DNA from: Afipia sp.
Lineage (GTDB): Bacteria > Pseudomonadota > Alphaproteobacteria > Rhizobiales > Xanthobacteraceae
NCBI GenBank assembly: GCA_024508675.1
Contig: JANINQ010000003.1
Coordinates: 1 to 64,000 of the forward strand
DNA: 64,000 bases
Direction: 5' to 3'
Shown: positions 7,035 to 15,185 of the stretch, in pieces
Layout of the letters: every line of letters starts with the position of its first letter
How positions within the stretch are numbered: the first letter of the stretch is position 1
Notes under the pieces: model-generated
Told to the model about the DNA's origin: nothing
The model's input: only the letters and a program-made list of their open reading frames with translations
Database searches by the model: none
Program-made: the position numbers and the translations under genes

Positions 7035-7708
7035 GCAAGCAGTTTCGCGCTCTGATCCTGCCGCTATGCGTTGCTGCATTCGCCGGGATATTATTTGGCG
7101 TCTGGAAGATGCTCGATTTGCCCCCGGAACAGCGCGTGATTGAGATTGCGCGCGATTACTTCAGCCGGTACGGCCTCGCCATTATCATCGTCAGTTCCTT
7201 CATTGAAGGTCTTCTGATTGTAGGATTGTATTTTCCGGGATCGATGGTTTTTTTCCTTGGCTTGCTTGCTGCCGGCGACGATCCACTCAGAGCAGCTCAG
7301 GTAGCCTGCTTTGCGATCACCGGGATTTGGACGGCTTATGTCGTCAATTTCTATATCGGCCGGTTCGGTTGGTATCACGCGTTTACCGCAGTCGGGTTGA
7401 AGGACTCCCTAGAATCCGCCAAGCAGAAGCTGGATCGCAATGGCGTCAGCACCATCGCTATGACGTTTTGGCATCCCAACGTAGGAGCGGTCGTAGCAAC
7501 GGCCGCTGGAGTCCTTCATTTCCGCACAAGCGTCTTCTTACCGGCTTCACTGCTTGCGGTCGTGTTTTGGCTGTCGTTCTGGAGTGTTGTCGTCTTCTGG
7601 TTGGGCCCGGATGCTATCTCGATCTTGGGCTTCCGACTCCTGATTGTGCTTATCTTGATTTGGATGCTTTATCGGTTCTTAAGGGTGCGCTACGGACCGA
7701 ACGCCTAA
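7031..7708 (+). CDS. DedA-family (VTT domain) inner-membrane protein
   Basis: The 225-residue protein has an N-terminal membrane anchor, the DedA core with GLYFPGSMVFFLG and a re-entrant-loop-like GNVGAVV region, and two C-terminal membrane helices. DedA/VTT proteins are thought to move or flip lipids such as undecaprenyl phosphate or phospholipids. The gene overlaps the LysR gene by four bases, so it is made with the regulator and not with the enzymes. That is an unusual pairing and suggests a membrane-related signal or substrate. Confidence 0.85.
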   Translation: MSKQFRALILPLCVAAFAGILFGVWKMLDLPPEQRVIEIARDYFSRYGLAIIIVSSFIEGLLIVGLYFPGSMVFFLGLLAAGDDPLRAAQVACFAITGIWTAYVVNFYIGRFGWYHAFTAVGLKDSLESAKQKLDRNGVSTIAMTFWHPNVGAVVATAAGVLHFRTSVFLPASLLAVVFWLSFWSVVVFWLGPDAISILGFRLLIVLILIWMLYRFLRVRYGPNA

Positions 7709-7712
7709 CGCA

Positions 7713-8096
7713 TCATTGAAGAGCTGAGATTACCGCTCGCGGCGGATTCTCGAGATGTGTATTCAGAAGTTGGACAAACTCTGCGGCGGTGGTTGGGAAT
7801 ATCGTGCGACCAACTTCCCTTATAAGGCCTTCGAGAATGCCTTCGACCTGTGCTGGACCAAGTAGCTCGATCAACAGTTGCGTATACACCATGAGCGGGA
7901 GGGGCGCCGTCGCGACGCTGTCTCTCAGCCCTTCGAGCAGCAAGATTATGCACTCTTCATAGGCTTCGAGTTCAGGAGCGCGGCCAGTGATGCAGCCGTT
8001 CACGATCTCCATGTCTGGATCGTGCTCCCAAGCGCTTTGATAGAAGTATATTGCCGCGTCGAAACGCTCGGTCAGTTCCGCCGATATGTGCTGCAT
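7713..8096 (-). CDS. Hypothetical protein, mostly helical
   Basis: A 127-residue soluble protein without recognisable motifs. It is acidic in its first half, with hydrophobic helices around LLLEGLRD and YTQLLIELLG. It lies downstream of the small gene at 8114-8317 on the same strand with an 17-base gap, so the two are probably one transcript. It converges with the DedA gene at 4 bases distance. Function unknown. Confidence 0.6.
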   Translation of the reverse strand: MQHISAELTERFDAAIYFYQSAWEHDPDMEIVNGCITGRAPELEAYEECIILLLEGLRDSVATAPLPLMVYTQLLIELLGPAQVEGILEGLIREVGRTIFPTTAAEFVQLLNTHLENPPRAVISALQ

Positions 8097-8113
8097 AACG
8101 CTTATTCCAAACT

Positions 8114-8317
8114 TCAGCCGGAATATGTCTTGAGTCTTCCGTGGTCGATGCCGCGCCGAAAACCTCTCGACGCGCTCGCTTCAAGAAACTCATTGGTGAG
8201 AATCAGCGCCCGAACAGCGGCGCGCGGATCTCCGCCGCACGCCGCAATTGCCTGATTGACGGCTGCCTCAAGCTGCTCCGCTTCGGTCTGTGAATCTTGC
8301 TCTGGAAGTGCCGACAT
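8114..8317 (-). CDS. Small Rhizobiales hypothetical protein
   Basis: A 67-residue helical protein whose core AIAACGGDPRAAVRALI is, from memory, a recurrent signature of short proteins found in many rhizobia and bradyrhizobia. It lacks a known role. GAGGA precedes the ATG. The family usually continues with a longer basic tail; here the C-terminus is RGIDHGRLKTYSG. Confidence 0.7.
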   Translation of the reverse strand: MSALPEQDSQTEAEQLEAAVNQAIAACGGDPRAAVRALILTNEFLEASASRGFRRGIDHGRLKTYSG

Positions 8318-8367
8318 GCACCGGTTCCTCGTTGACCGTCTGCACGTGATGTTCTTATTTTGTTCTC

Positions 8368-8940
8368 ATGGAGTCAAGTGGTGAAAAACGACGATTTCCG
8401 CCGCCATGGCGCGTGGAGCGCCTTGAGCATGGTTTCGATGTGCACGACGCCAATGGCATCAAAATCGCTACTGTTTACTGCCGAGATGGATTCCATGCGG
8501 CCCACTGGTCCAATCCCTCGCACCTTCTGACGCGCGACGAAGCGAGGCGCATAGCGATGGGTATCGCGCGGCTGCCAGAACTCCTGGCGCAGCGGCGGGA
8601 CTTTCAGTCGCGAGGGCGGGGTCAATATCGTTGGAGGGCCGATCGCCCGTATCACGTGGCGTTAGAGGACATGTATGTCCGCAAGCAATGGAACTATATC
8701 GAATTAGTCTGCAAAATGAACGCACTGCCTTTCAACGCAACAGGGGAAAGAGTGGGGAGCGGCTCACTTTGGTGCGTGTACGAGTTCGAGTTGCAGTTAG
8801 ACGCAATTCAGTTTTGGAGTGCGTTCGAGGGCCGCTGGCTCCGCGGCGCGGATTTTATCTATCCTGAGCGGCCGAAGGATCTACCGAAGCTGAAGCTGCC
8901 CGCCCTGAAGAAACTTGGACGCGATAATGGGTGGCTATAG
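8368..8940 (+). CDS. Hypothetical protein, apparent two-part fusion
   Basis: The first 75 residues (RRFPPPWRVERLEHGF to ARLPELL, with LTRDEARRIA) match a small protein type that I recall as very common in Rhizobiales as a stand-alone product of about 70-80 residues. The remaining 115 residues end in FEGRWLRGADFIYPERP and look like a different short protein type. So the gene seems to join two small protein families. Neither part has a known function. It converges with the small membrane protein gene at 8946. Confidence 0.65.
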   Translation: MESSGEKRRFPPPWRVERLEHGFDVHDANGIKIATVYCRDGFHAAHWSNPSHLLTRDEARRIAMGIARLPELLAQRRDFQSRGRGQYRWRADRPYHVALEDMYVRKQWNYIELVCKMNALPFNATGERVGSGSLWCVYEFELQLDAIQFWSAFEGRWLRGADFIYPERPKDLPKLKLPALKKLGRDNGWL

Positions 8941-8945
8941 AGCAA

Positions 8946-9122
8946 TCAGCGGGCCCTCCACATCATGATCAGATACCAGATCACGCCGGCCCAGATCGCG
9001 AGACTGACCGCCAGCAGCGCCGATAGCTTCAACGTTTCAGTTGTTTTTGATCGAGGCTTCGGCTCCGGGTTCTCCGGAAGCTCCTTGCTGGATACCAGCT
9101 TCAACTCGCGCTGTGTTTCCAT
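8946..9122 (-). CDS. Small single-pass membrane protein
   Basis: A 58-residue product not preceded by a strong ribosome binding site. Residues 1-30 are charged (METQRELKLV, then a proline-rich PENPEPKPRS). Residues 32-55 form one hydrophobic helix (LSALLAVSLAIWAGVIWYLIMM), and it ends WRAR. The N-terminus is probably cytoplasmic. It lies some 245 bases downstream of a LexA-box-like element on the same strand. Small SOS-induced membrane proteins such as SidA of Caulobacter inhibit division, so such a role is possible but unproven; there is no clear sequence match to SidA. Confidence 0.55.
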   Translation of the reverse strand: METQRELKLVSSKELPENPEPKPRSKTTETLKLSALLAVSLAIWAGVIWYLIMMWRAR

Positions 9123-9234
9123 GGTCTAAGATCCCGGTCGAAACGCATACTCTGGTGAAGTCGCTGACGGCCTCGTCGTCGGCATAGCGGGATTTGGTGC
9201 GCCGGCGTGCAAAGCTCAGGACTTTGCCAAGCAT
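9037..9234 (-). CDS. Possible small basic protein
   Basis: A 65-codon frame starting MLGKVLSFARRRTKS with GGAG 6 bases upstream of the ATG. The first 36 residues look protein-like; the rest overlaps the start of the membrane-protein gene in another frame, which argues against the full length. A 38-codon frame (9234-9350, MPASPLDKIL) ends in TGATG overlap with this start. Either this gene is real and overlaps its neighbour, or both are chance frames in the leader of the membrane-protein mRNA. Confidence 0.3.
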   Translation of the reverse strand: MLGKVLSFARRRTKSRYADDEAVSDFTRVCVSTGILDHGNTARVEAGIQQGASGEPGAEASIKNN

Positions 9235-9366
9235 CAACGTCTCCGAACCCATCTGACGAGCAGGCTTCCGCGCCATCTGCGCCGACCGTGCTGGGCAGCA
9301 AAACCGATGCGATCTTCGTCGAGAATTTTGTCGAGTGGTGAGGCTGGCATGAGCGCATGCTAGCAC

Positions 9367-9381
9367 GAACATTCAGAGAAC
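9367..9381 (-). promoter_or_regulatory. Candidate LexA box (GTTC-N7-GTTC)
   Basis: GAAC-ATTCAGA-GAAC on the plus strand, that is GTTC-N7-GTTC on the minus strand, is the LexA operator known from alphaproteobacteria. It lies in the non-coding stretch ahead of the small minus-strand frames at 9350, 9234 and 9122. An eight-base match is expected about twice by chance in 64 kb, so position is the main support. Confidence 0.4.
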
Positions 9382-9463
9382 GGTTCTGCAAACTGCTTGC
9401 AAACCGCACCAAATTTTCTGGCGATCAGAAGTTCTAAATGTGTTGATTGTGTTGGGAGAAATT

Positions 9464-9541
9464 TGGTCGGAGCGAGAGGATTCGAACCTCCGACCCCTAG
9501 TCCCCCAGACTAGTGCGCTAACCGGGCTGCGCTACGCTCCG
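9464..9541 (-). tRNA. tRNA-Pro (GGG anticodon)
   Basis: The minus strand gives a complete cloverleaf: acceptor stem CGGAGCG paired with CGCTCCG, a D arm, anticodon stem CTAGT/ACTAG around the loop CTGGGGG (anticodon GGG), the T arm with GGTTCGAATCC, and an encoded 3' ACCA. The length with CCA is 78 bases. The 3' end faces the accessory region to the left. Confidence 0.95.
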
Positions 9542-9563
9542 AACCGTGCCAAGAGGCCCCGAT

Positions 9564-9592
9564 GCTGTAGCGTCCTTCGGCCCCCTGCGCAA
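9564..9592 (-). promoter_or_regulatory. Probable promoter of tRNA-Pro
   Basis: On the minus strand TTGCGC (9592-9587) and TACAGC (9569-9564) are 17 bases apart, and the -10 lies 22 bases before the mature 5' end. This fits a housekeeping sigma promoter. Confidence 0.35.
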
Positions 9593-9726
9593 GAAGGGGA
9601 ATTCCGAGAGTTTGGGCCTTTTCCGGCTCTTTTCCGCGCCCGGAGGCGCCCGATCGCGCCGGAACGGCATCACCCGCGTGATATGCGATTGATCTAGAAT
9701 TGGCGCGATTCGCCAAGGGACCATTC

Positions 9727-10011
9727 ATGAACGAGACGCTGATTTCCGCCTGCCAGATGTTCCTCATTCCGGCGACACTCCTGTTCGCCGCGGTGGGGGT
9801 CGCCAACAGTCAGGGCATCAAGCTGCTGGTCTGCCTGCTGGGCGTCGCGACCGCGGGGCTGTGGATCTACCGCGTCTGGTACTGGACCGGGCTGTCGTTA
9901 ATGGACCGCAGGACGGCGCTGGGGCTGGCGGGCATGTACGGCCTGGTGTGGGTGTTCACGCTGCTCGTGCAGTTCAAGAACATGGTCTCGCCGGGCTATG
10001 GTCGGCGCTAG
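9727..10011 (+). CDS. Small membrane protein, three predicted helices
   Basis: The 94-residue product has hydrophobic segments at about residues 8-25, 30-50 and 65-85 with short polar links and a basic C-terminus. AAGGGA precedes the ATG at suitable spacing. No family is recognised. It stands alone next to the tRNA, on the core-like side of it. Confidence 0.65.
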   Translation: MNETLISACQMFLIPATLLFAAVGVANSQGIKLLVCLLGVATAGLWIYRVWYWTGLSLMDRRTALGLAGMYGLVWVFTLLVQFKNMVSPGYGRR

Positions 10012-10118
10012 CTGCCTGCCGCGCGGCCGCAAATTGCGGACTTGAGTCACCGATGGGCAACACCGCACCCGCGCGGCCTTTGTTAGGTTGATCGGCATGA
10101 TATCGGTCCGGGGGGTGT

Positions 10119-11281
10119 ATGCGGCGTACCGATATTGATGTGCTGCGAATTTTGCTCTGTGGCGCAATTATTCTCGTTCATGCTTTGGCGATTTTTGCGT
10201 TCGAGCCTCACTATCATCTGAAGAGCTCAGTGCCTTCACCCACGGCATCTTTGCTTTTCGATGTTCTGCGGGCGGCTGCGATCTCGTCCTGGTTCATTCT
10301 GGCGGGTTGGTCTGCGGTGGTAGCGCTGAGAACGCGGAGTTCCGGCCGGTTTGCAAAGGAGCGCGTGTTGCGCCTTCTCGTGCCGCTGATTTTCGGCATC
10401 GTGATTTTCGGCTCCATGATCAAATACATCGAGCTCTATGATGGGCGCGATATGGCTTTCATGGTTTGCGCGAAGCGGAATGGCTGCAGGGCATCATGCA
10501 ACTCGACCGGCCGGTCGGCTATTTCGATTTCTTTCCGCGTAACCTGAAGCGCCTGCCGCTGATGACATGGTCGCATCTGTGGTTTCTAGCCTATCTGTTT
10601 CTGATCTCAATGATGCTTCTGCCGCTGCTGCTGCGCCTGGCGCGGCGCATCCCGAATATTTCAGTGCCGTCGGCCTTTGCCGTTTATGTTCCTCTCATCC
10701 CCATGATCGCGATTCTCGTGGCGCTCAACGGCTACTGGCCGTACTTCCCGAATCTCGTCATGGACTGGAGCAACTTCCTCTACTTCACGCTCTGTGTGGT
10801 CATTGGCGCAGGGATCGCCGCGTGGCCGGGCTTCGAGGCGCGGCTTCGCACACAAGCTCCGGGCTTTCTGCTGCTTCTGGTGATCGGCTTTGTTGGAGTT
10901 GCCGTCTTTGGCGAGTCCTCCTGGGGCCGCTTCTTCATCGGTCTTGTAGCCTGGGGCGGGGCGGGGGCCGGTCTCGAATTTATGGCTCGGCTCAACCCGG
11001 CTTCGACGCCGCTTACGAGCTATTTCAGCGAAGCCACGCTGCCGGTCTATATTATCCATCACGCGCCACTGCTGCTGATCGGCTGGTATCTGCTGCCCGT
11101 TGCGATCCCGCTCTGGCTCAAGATCGTTGTGATCTGGCTGGCGGCGATCGCTGCCTCACTGGCGATCTACCATTGGCTTGTCAGGCCATGGCCTTGGATG
11201 CGCTGGCTGATGGGCATGACACCGCGAAGGGCAGGAGTGAGCGCACCGGCAGCCTCTGCTGCCGTTTCGGAGACTGTCTAA
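10119..11281 (+). pseudogene. Acyltransferase-3 family membrane protein, frameshifted
   Basis: Two overlapping frames together give one acyltransferase-3 (OpgC/OafA-type) protein of about 387 residues. The first frame (10119 to about 10460) holds the opening RRTDIDVLRILLCGAIILVHAL with the active-site His. The second (about 10460 to 11281) holds the remaining membrane helices, including SYFSEATLPVYIIHH. The switch falls at ATGGCTTTCATGG near 10455-10465; one extra T in the TTT run would restore DMAFHGLREAEW. Such enzymes O-acetylate or succinylate glycans. It is a recent loss of function or a sequencing error. Confidence 0.75.
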
Positions 11282-11303
11282 CCTGAGTGTCTCTGTTACA
11301 CGA

Positions 11304-12383
11304 TCATCGCAGCTTTCCGCGTGCGGCCACGGGAAGAATGCCGACGATTTCGTCGCCTCGCACCATGACGACCTCGTCGGACATGTTGACGACGACGCAG
11401 ACGTGGTTCGGCACGATGCGGACGACATCGCCCACGGCGGGCCGCGTGTTGCTTTTCGTCAGATCGAGGAAGCCATGTTCCTCGGCGAAACGCGCGATCC
11501 GTGCTTCGGGGTGTTCAAGGATTAGTCCATAGCCATCGAGGCCGCCGGTATCGGCCGTCAGCGTCTTGGAACCAGCATCGAGAATGCCGCGATCGGGAGC
11601 TGCCCGGCTGACCACGGTGGAATAGACATGCAGGGCGCAGTCGTCCCACGTGGCGACACCCGCAGCGACCTGCATGCGATCGTTGTAGATGTAGGTGCCG
11701 GGGCGATGCTCGGTTGCGCCCGTGAGCTTGCCGATGTTCTTCAGGTTCGGCGATCCTCCGGTCGAGACGATTTTCGGCTCGAGGCCCAATTGGCGAATGC
11801 CTGCCAGCGCCTCGTCATGAAAGCGCTGTGCATCGGCCCAGCCGGTTTCGGTGGGGTACATCAATAGCCCCGCAAACGACAGGCCGGGCGTGCCTTTGAT
11901 CTGACTGGCAAGTGCAATGACTTCGGCGGGCGTCTCGACACCGGCGCGCTTGCGGCCAGTGTCGCACTCGATCACGACCGGCACGTCACGTCCTGCGGCG
12001 GTGGCGGCTGCGGTGAGACCGGCGATGACAACGGGATTGTCGGCAGCGACGGTGACATTTGTCTTGGTGAGCAAAGCGCCGAGGCGCGCCATTTTCTCCT
12101 CGCCGATCAGGTTGTAGCTAATGAGGATGTCATCGATCCCGGCCTGCGCCATCACTTCTGCTTCGCCCAACTTCTGGCAGGTGATGCCCTTCGCACCAGC
12201 TTCGATCTGAAGCTTGGCGAGAAGGGGGCTTTTATGGGTCTTGATATGAGGCCGGTTGGCGACGCCGGCGTCGTCGCAAATCTTCTGCACACGCGCGATG
12301 TTGCGTTCGACACGGTCCATGTCGATCACAAGAGCCGGTGTTCCGTATTCGCGGGCGATCTTCTGGGCGAGCAGAGTGGTCAA
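11304..12383 (-). CDS. PLP-dependent D-threonine aldolase/D-serine dehydratase-type enzyme
   Basis: The 359-residue protein has the alanine-racemase N-terminal barrel. PALVID is followed by the PLP lysine in RPHIKTHKS (Lys48), then CDTGRKRAG and a phosphate-binding STGGSPN. The C-terminal part carries NHVC, whose His and Cys form a metal site in D-serine dehydratases of this type. It should cleave or dehydrate a D-hydroxy amino acid in the cytoplasm; the substrate cannot be told from sequence. I start at TTG 12383, which has GAGGAAGGGG 7 bases upstream. It lies 64 bases after the polysaccharide operon on the same strand. Confidence 0.85.
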   Translation of the reverse strand: MTTLLAQKIAREYGTPALVIDMDRVERNIARVQKICDDAGVANRPHIKTHKSPLLAKLQIEAGAKGITCQKLGEAEVMAQAGIDDILISYNLIGEEKMARLGALLTKTNVTVAADNPVVIAGLTAAATAAGRDVPVVIECDTGRKRAGVETPAEVIALASQIKGTPGLSFAGLLMYPTETGWADAQRFHDEALAGIRQLGLEPKIVSTGGSPNLKNIGKLTGATEHRPGTYIYNDRMQVAAGVATWDDCALHVYSTVVSRAAPDRGILDAGSKTLTADTGGLDGYGLILEHPEARIARFAEEHGFLDLTKSNTRPAVGDVVRIVPNHVCVVVNMSDEVVMVRGDEIVGILPVAARGKLR

Positions 12384-12447
12384 GATGAAGCCCCTTCCTC
12401 GGCAGCCGAGCAATCTGAAGAGAAGTGTCGTCGGGTCATCCTGGCAA

Positions 12448-13623
12448 TCAAGTCCCGATCGCCAATCTCAACAGTTTCCGGGCAATACGGCGGATCACCA
12501 ATGGCACGCCGCCTTCATGATAAACAATGGCGAGATTGAGTTTTATCCGATCAAGCCGCTGGAGCGCTCGTCTGCGCCATGGGATCGGCCGGTCGAACCG
12601 GATTGCCTCACGTGGGAGCTTTCCGGCAAAATCTGTAAAGAAGTCGGCCCAGGCCTTTGATACGTGGGTGATGTCGTAGCGCGCCCGGACATCCTCAAAC
12701 GCTGCTTGTGACATCTCCGCTCGCTTTTGCGGATCTGCAATCAGATCGGTCAAGGCATCCAGCCATGCTGTCTCTGAATTATCAACCAGCAGACCCGTCT
12801 TTGAATGTGTCACAACATCGCTATATGGCGGGATATTGGAGTAGATGCCGACACATCGGCACGCGCCATACTCGCGGTACTTGTTGTCGGTCTTGCTGCG
12901 ATTGGCCTCGTGATCAATGAGCGGGGCAAGGCCGATCGACCAGTTCCGCTCTGCCTGGAAACGGATGTAGCTCTTGTAGTCCTGTGTGTGAGGGAAGAAC
13001 GAAATCCTCTCGCCGGGCTGAATTCCGTTTGGCAGGACGCCAGCGAACTCAAAGACCACCTGCGGAAACTTATCGAGAATCGGATTGATCAGGGGCGAAA
13101 TCAGTTCGAGGTCATCTGCGCGAGACGGACTGCCGGCAAATCCGATCCGTACTCTGTCGTCGGATTGGTGCTGGATATCCTCGATCAGGGAAAAATCGAA
13201 GAATGTCGGAAGCACGGTAACGCGCTTGCTGAATTGCGAGAGAAACCTCGCGAGCTGGTTCGAGTTGGTGACGACGGCGCGCGCATTCGACACGATGAAC
13301 TCAAGCGATTGCCGGATAGTGGGATGGCGGTAATATTCGGCAAGAGCTGAATTGCCGACAATCCGCCAGAAGTTATCGTCGATATAAAAGAGATATGGAT
13401 AGCGGGCGTCGACAAGAGTTTGCGCCCATACATGAGCGCGCGGGTCTCCGCAGCGAATGAACAGGGGCACGATATTCGATGTGAAATCCGCATTCGTGAG
13501 TTTGTCGAGAAACTGTACCTTGTAGCGAATGCCTTGTCGTTCGCAGGCCTTCAGTACCTGTTCGATCAGATGCGTTGTGGCAATCTCGGCTTCGATGATA
13601 ACGAGGATGCTGATGACCGACAT
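12448..13623 (-). CDS. Glycosyltransferase with GT-B C-terminal half
   Basis: A 391-residue protein. The second half (residues about 165-330) reads RIGFAGSPSRADDLELI, then SIGLAPLIDHEANRSKTDNK, which is the nucleotide-sugar-binding half of GT-B enzymes. The first half contains a FYIDDNFW segment (Asp82-Asp83-Asn84). A very similar arrangement occurs in the middle module of the 1222-residue protein at 21996-25664. It is the last gene of the minus-strand polysaccharide operon, 15 bases after wzt, and probably adds a sugar to the glycan exported by Wzm/Wzt. The C-terminal 60 residues are basic and may touch the membrane. Confidence 0.8.
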   Translation of the reverse strand: MSVISILVIIEAEIATTHLIEQVLKACERQGIRYKVQFLDKLTNADFTSNIVPLFIRCGDPRAHVWAQTLVDARYPYLFYIDDNFWRIVGNSALAEYYRHPTIRQSLEFIVSNARAVVTNSNQLARFLSQFSKRVTVLPTFFDFSLIEDIQHQSDDRVRIGFAGSPSRADDLELISPLINPILDKFPQVVFEFAGVLPNGIQPGERISFFPHTQDYKSYIRFQAERNWSIGLAPLIDHEANRSKTDNKYREYGACRCVGIYSNIPPYSDVVTHSKTGLLVDNSETAWLDALTDLIADPQKRAEMSQAAFEDVRARYDITHVSKAWADFFTDFAGKLPREAIRFDRPIPWRRRALQRLDRIKLNLAIVYHEGGVPLVIRRIARKLLRLAIGT

Positions 13624-13638
13624 GGTGATCTTGCCAAG

Positions 13639-14391
13639 CTACGCTGCGGGCTGATTTGCGCGCGTATAGGTGTCGAGAACCTCGTCAGTGTCGCCATCCA
13701 TTCGAATTGAGCCGGATTCCAGCCAGATCGATCGTTTGCAAAATGATTTCAGCAGTTCGGGGGAGTGGCTGGCAAAGACAAGAACCTTGCCTTGCTCCAT
13801 GAACTCGAACATCCGGCGCCGGGCCTTGTCGGCAAATTTTATGTCGCCTGCGCCCATCACTTCGTCGATGAGAAGTATCTCCGGATTAACGCTGGTGGAC
13901 ACTGCAAACGCCAGACGCACGAACATACCGCTCGAATAAGTCCGTACCGGATAATCCAGGAATTCCCCGAGTTCGGTGAACTCGGCGATTTCGGGAAGCT
14001 TTTCCTCGATCTCGGCTGGAGACATCCCGAGAAGCAATCCGCGAATACGGATGTTGTCGCGGCCCGACTGGTTCATTTCGAATCCGGTCGCAAATTCGAA
14101 CATCGGGCAAATATGTCCTCGAACGGTCGCGATGCCGGAGGTGGGAGGATAAATTCGGGCCATCACCTTGAGCAGGGTGCTCTTGCCGGCGCCATTGAGT
14201 CCGATCAACCCAACGCGCTCACCATGACCGATGTTGAGATTTAGATTTCGCAAGGCGTCGACGACATATTGATTGTCTCTCGGTTTCGGCCCCGTGAACT
14301 GGCTCACAAGCCAGTCCTTGATGCCGCCGGCGTTCCGCTGTCCCTCGAAACGGATGCCGACATTGTTGAGGTGAATGCCAAGATCGGTCAT
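13639..14391 (-). CDS. wzt: Polysaccharide ABC exporter, ATP-binding subunit
   Basis: The 250-residue ATPase has Walker A GLNGAGKST at residues 64-72, the polysaccharide-type signature YSSGM at 152-156, Walker B ILLIDE at 172-177 and the switch His at 209. It should power export of a lipid-linked glycan with the Wzm partner encoded directly upstream; their genes overlap by four bases. At 250 residues it lacks the C-terminal carbohydrate-binding domain of long Wzt proteins that read a chain-end cap, so chain length is probably not cap-controlled. A second Wzt-like gene is at 33166-33939. Confidence 0.9.
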   Translation of the reverse strand: MTDLGIHLNNVGIRFEGQRNAGGIKDWLVSQFTGPKPRDNQYVVDALRNLNLNIGHGERVGLIGLNGAGKSTLLKVMARIYPPTSGIATVRGHICPMFEFATGFEMNQSGRDNIRIRGLLLGMSPAEIEEKLPEIAEFTELGEFLDYPVRTYSSGMFVRLAFAVSTSVNPEILLIDEVMGAGDIKFADKARRRMFEFMEQGKVLVFASHSPELLKSFCKRSIWLESGSIRMDGDTDEVLDTYTRANQPAA

Positions 14392-15185
14392 AGCAGGAAT
14401 ACCAGACGATTATCGAGTTTCCGCGCAATGGCGATGGCCGCAGCCCAGGCGACTACGATGTAGAGCAGTGCGAAGGCGTAGTTCTCTGGCGGAGCAAAGT
14501 TGCCGGTCAGAATGGGATGCCGGACGACATCGATCAGGTAATAGAGTGGATTGTATCTGTAGACGAAATCCAGATGCTTTTCCTGCAGCATCTTGATTGG
14601 AAACATGATCGGCGTCACGAAGAAGACCACCTGAAGGATACCGGCCAACGCATGGGGCCAGTCGCGAAAACGCGTCCCAAGGTAGGCCGCAATCGTGATA
14701 TGGGCGAGGGCTGCTACCAGCAAAAGTGCAAGACCGGGAATGGTTATAAGCCAGCCGGCGACATCAAATCGTCCCAAGGCGACTTGCATAAGAACAACAG
14801 CGCAGAAGCCGATCAGCATAATGATGCTGTAAGTGACGAGCGCGCGGAGCAGGTAGATTTGCTTCGGATAGGAAAATTGTTTGATGTAGCCTTCGGCGCT
14901 AACAAATGCGTTCCCGGCGTCAGTAAACGATGAGAGCAGGAAGCCCCAGATGACGAATCCTGTAATGAGAAACGGCAGGAATTCACCCATGGGCTGGCCG
15001 AACATCACGCCATAAACGAAACCTGCACCTCCAACGAAGATTCCGAGATTGAGCAGAATCCATAACGGCCCGAGCAGCGAACGCCGGAAGCGGGTCTTGA
15101 TGTCCTGGATGCCGAGGAATTTCCAGACCCGCCACAGCTTGCAGGAGGTGAGGGCGTCGGCCAGCAATTGCCTGCCAGAGGTCAT
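14388..15185 (-). CDS. wzm: Polysaccharide ABC exporter, membrane subunit
   Basis: The 265-residue protein has an N-terminal amphipathic segment (DIKTRFRRSLLGPLW) and six predicted membrane helices of the ABC-2 type, with FFVTPIMFP near residue 190, a hallmark of O-antigen and teichoic-acid exporters. It forms the channel for an undecaprenyl-linked glycan. It overlaps wzt by four bases and the GNAT gene upstream by four bases. Confidence 0.9.
   Translation of the reverse strand: MTSGRQLLADALTSCKLWRVWKFLGIQDIKTRFRRSLLGPLWILLNLGIFVGGAGFVYGVMFGQPMGEFLPFLITGFVIWGFLLSSFTDAGNAFVSAEGYIKQFSYPKQIYLLRALVTYSIIMLIGFCAVVLMQVALGRFDVAGWLITIPGLALLLVAALAHITIAAYLGTRFRDWPHALAGILQVVFFVTPIMFPIKMLQEKHLDFVYRYNPLYYLIDVVRHPILTGNFAPPENYAFALLYIVVAWAAAIAIARKLDNRLVFLL

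Noticed and set aside
10567-11286. A 239-codon frame on the plus strand.
   Set aside because: It is out of frame with the acyltransferase helices and rich in Ala/Gly/Arg.
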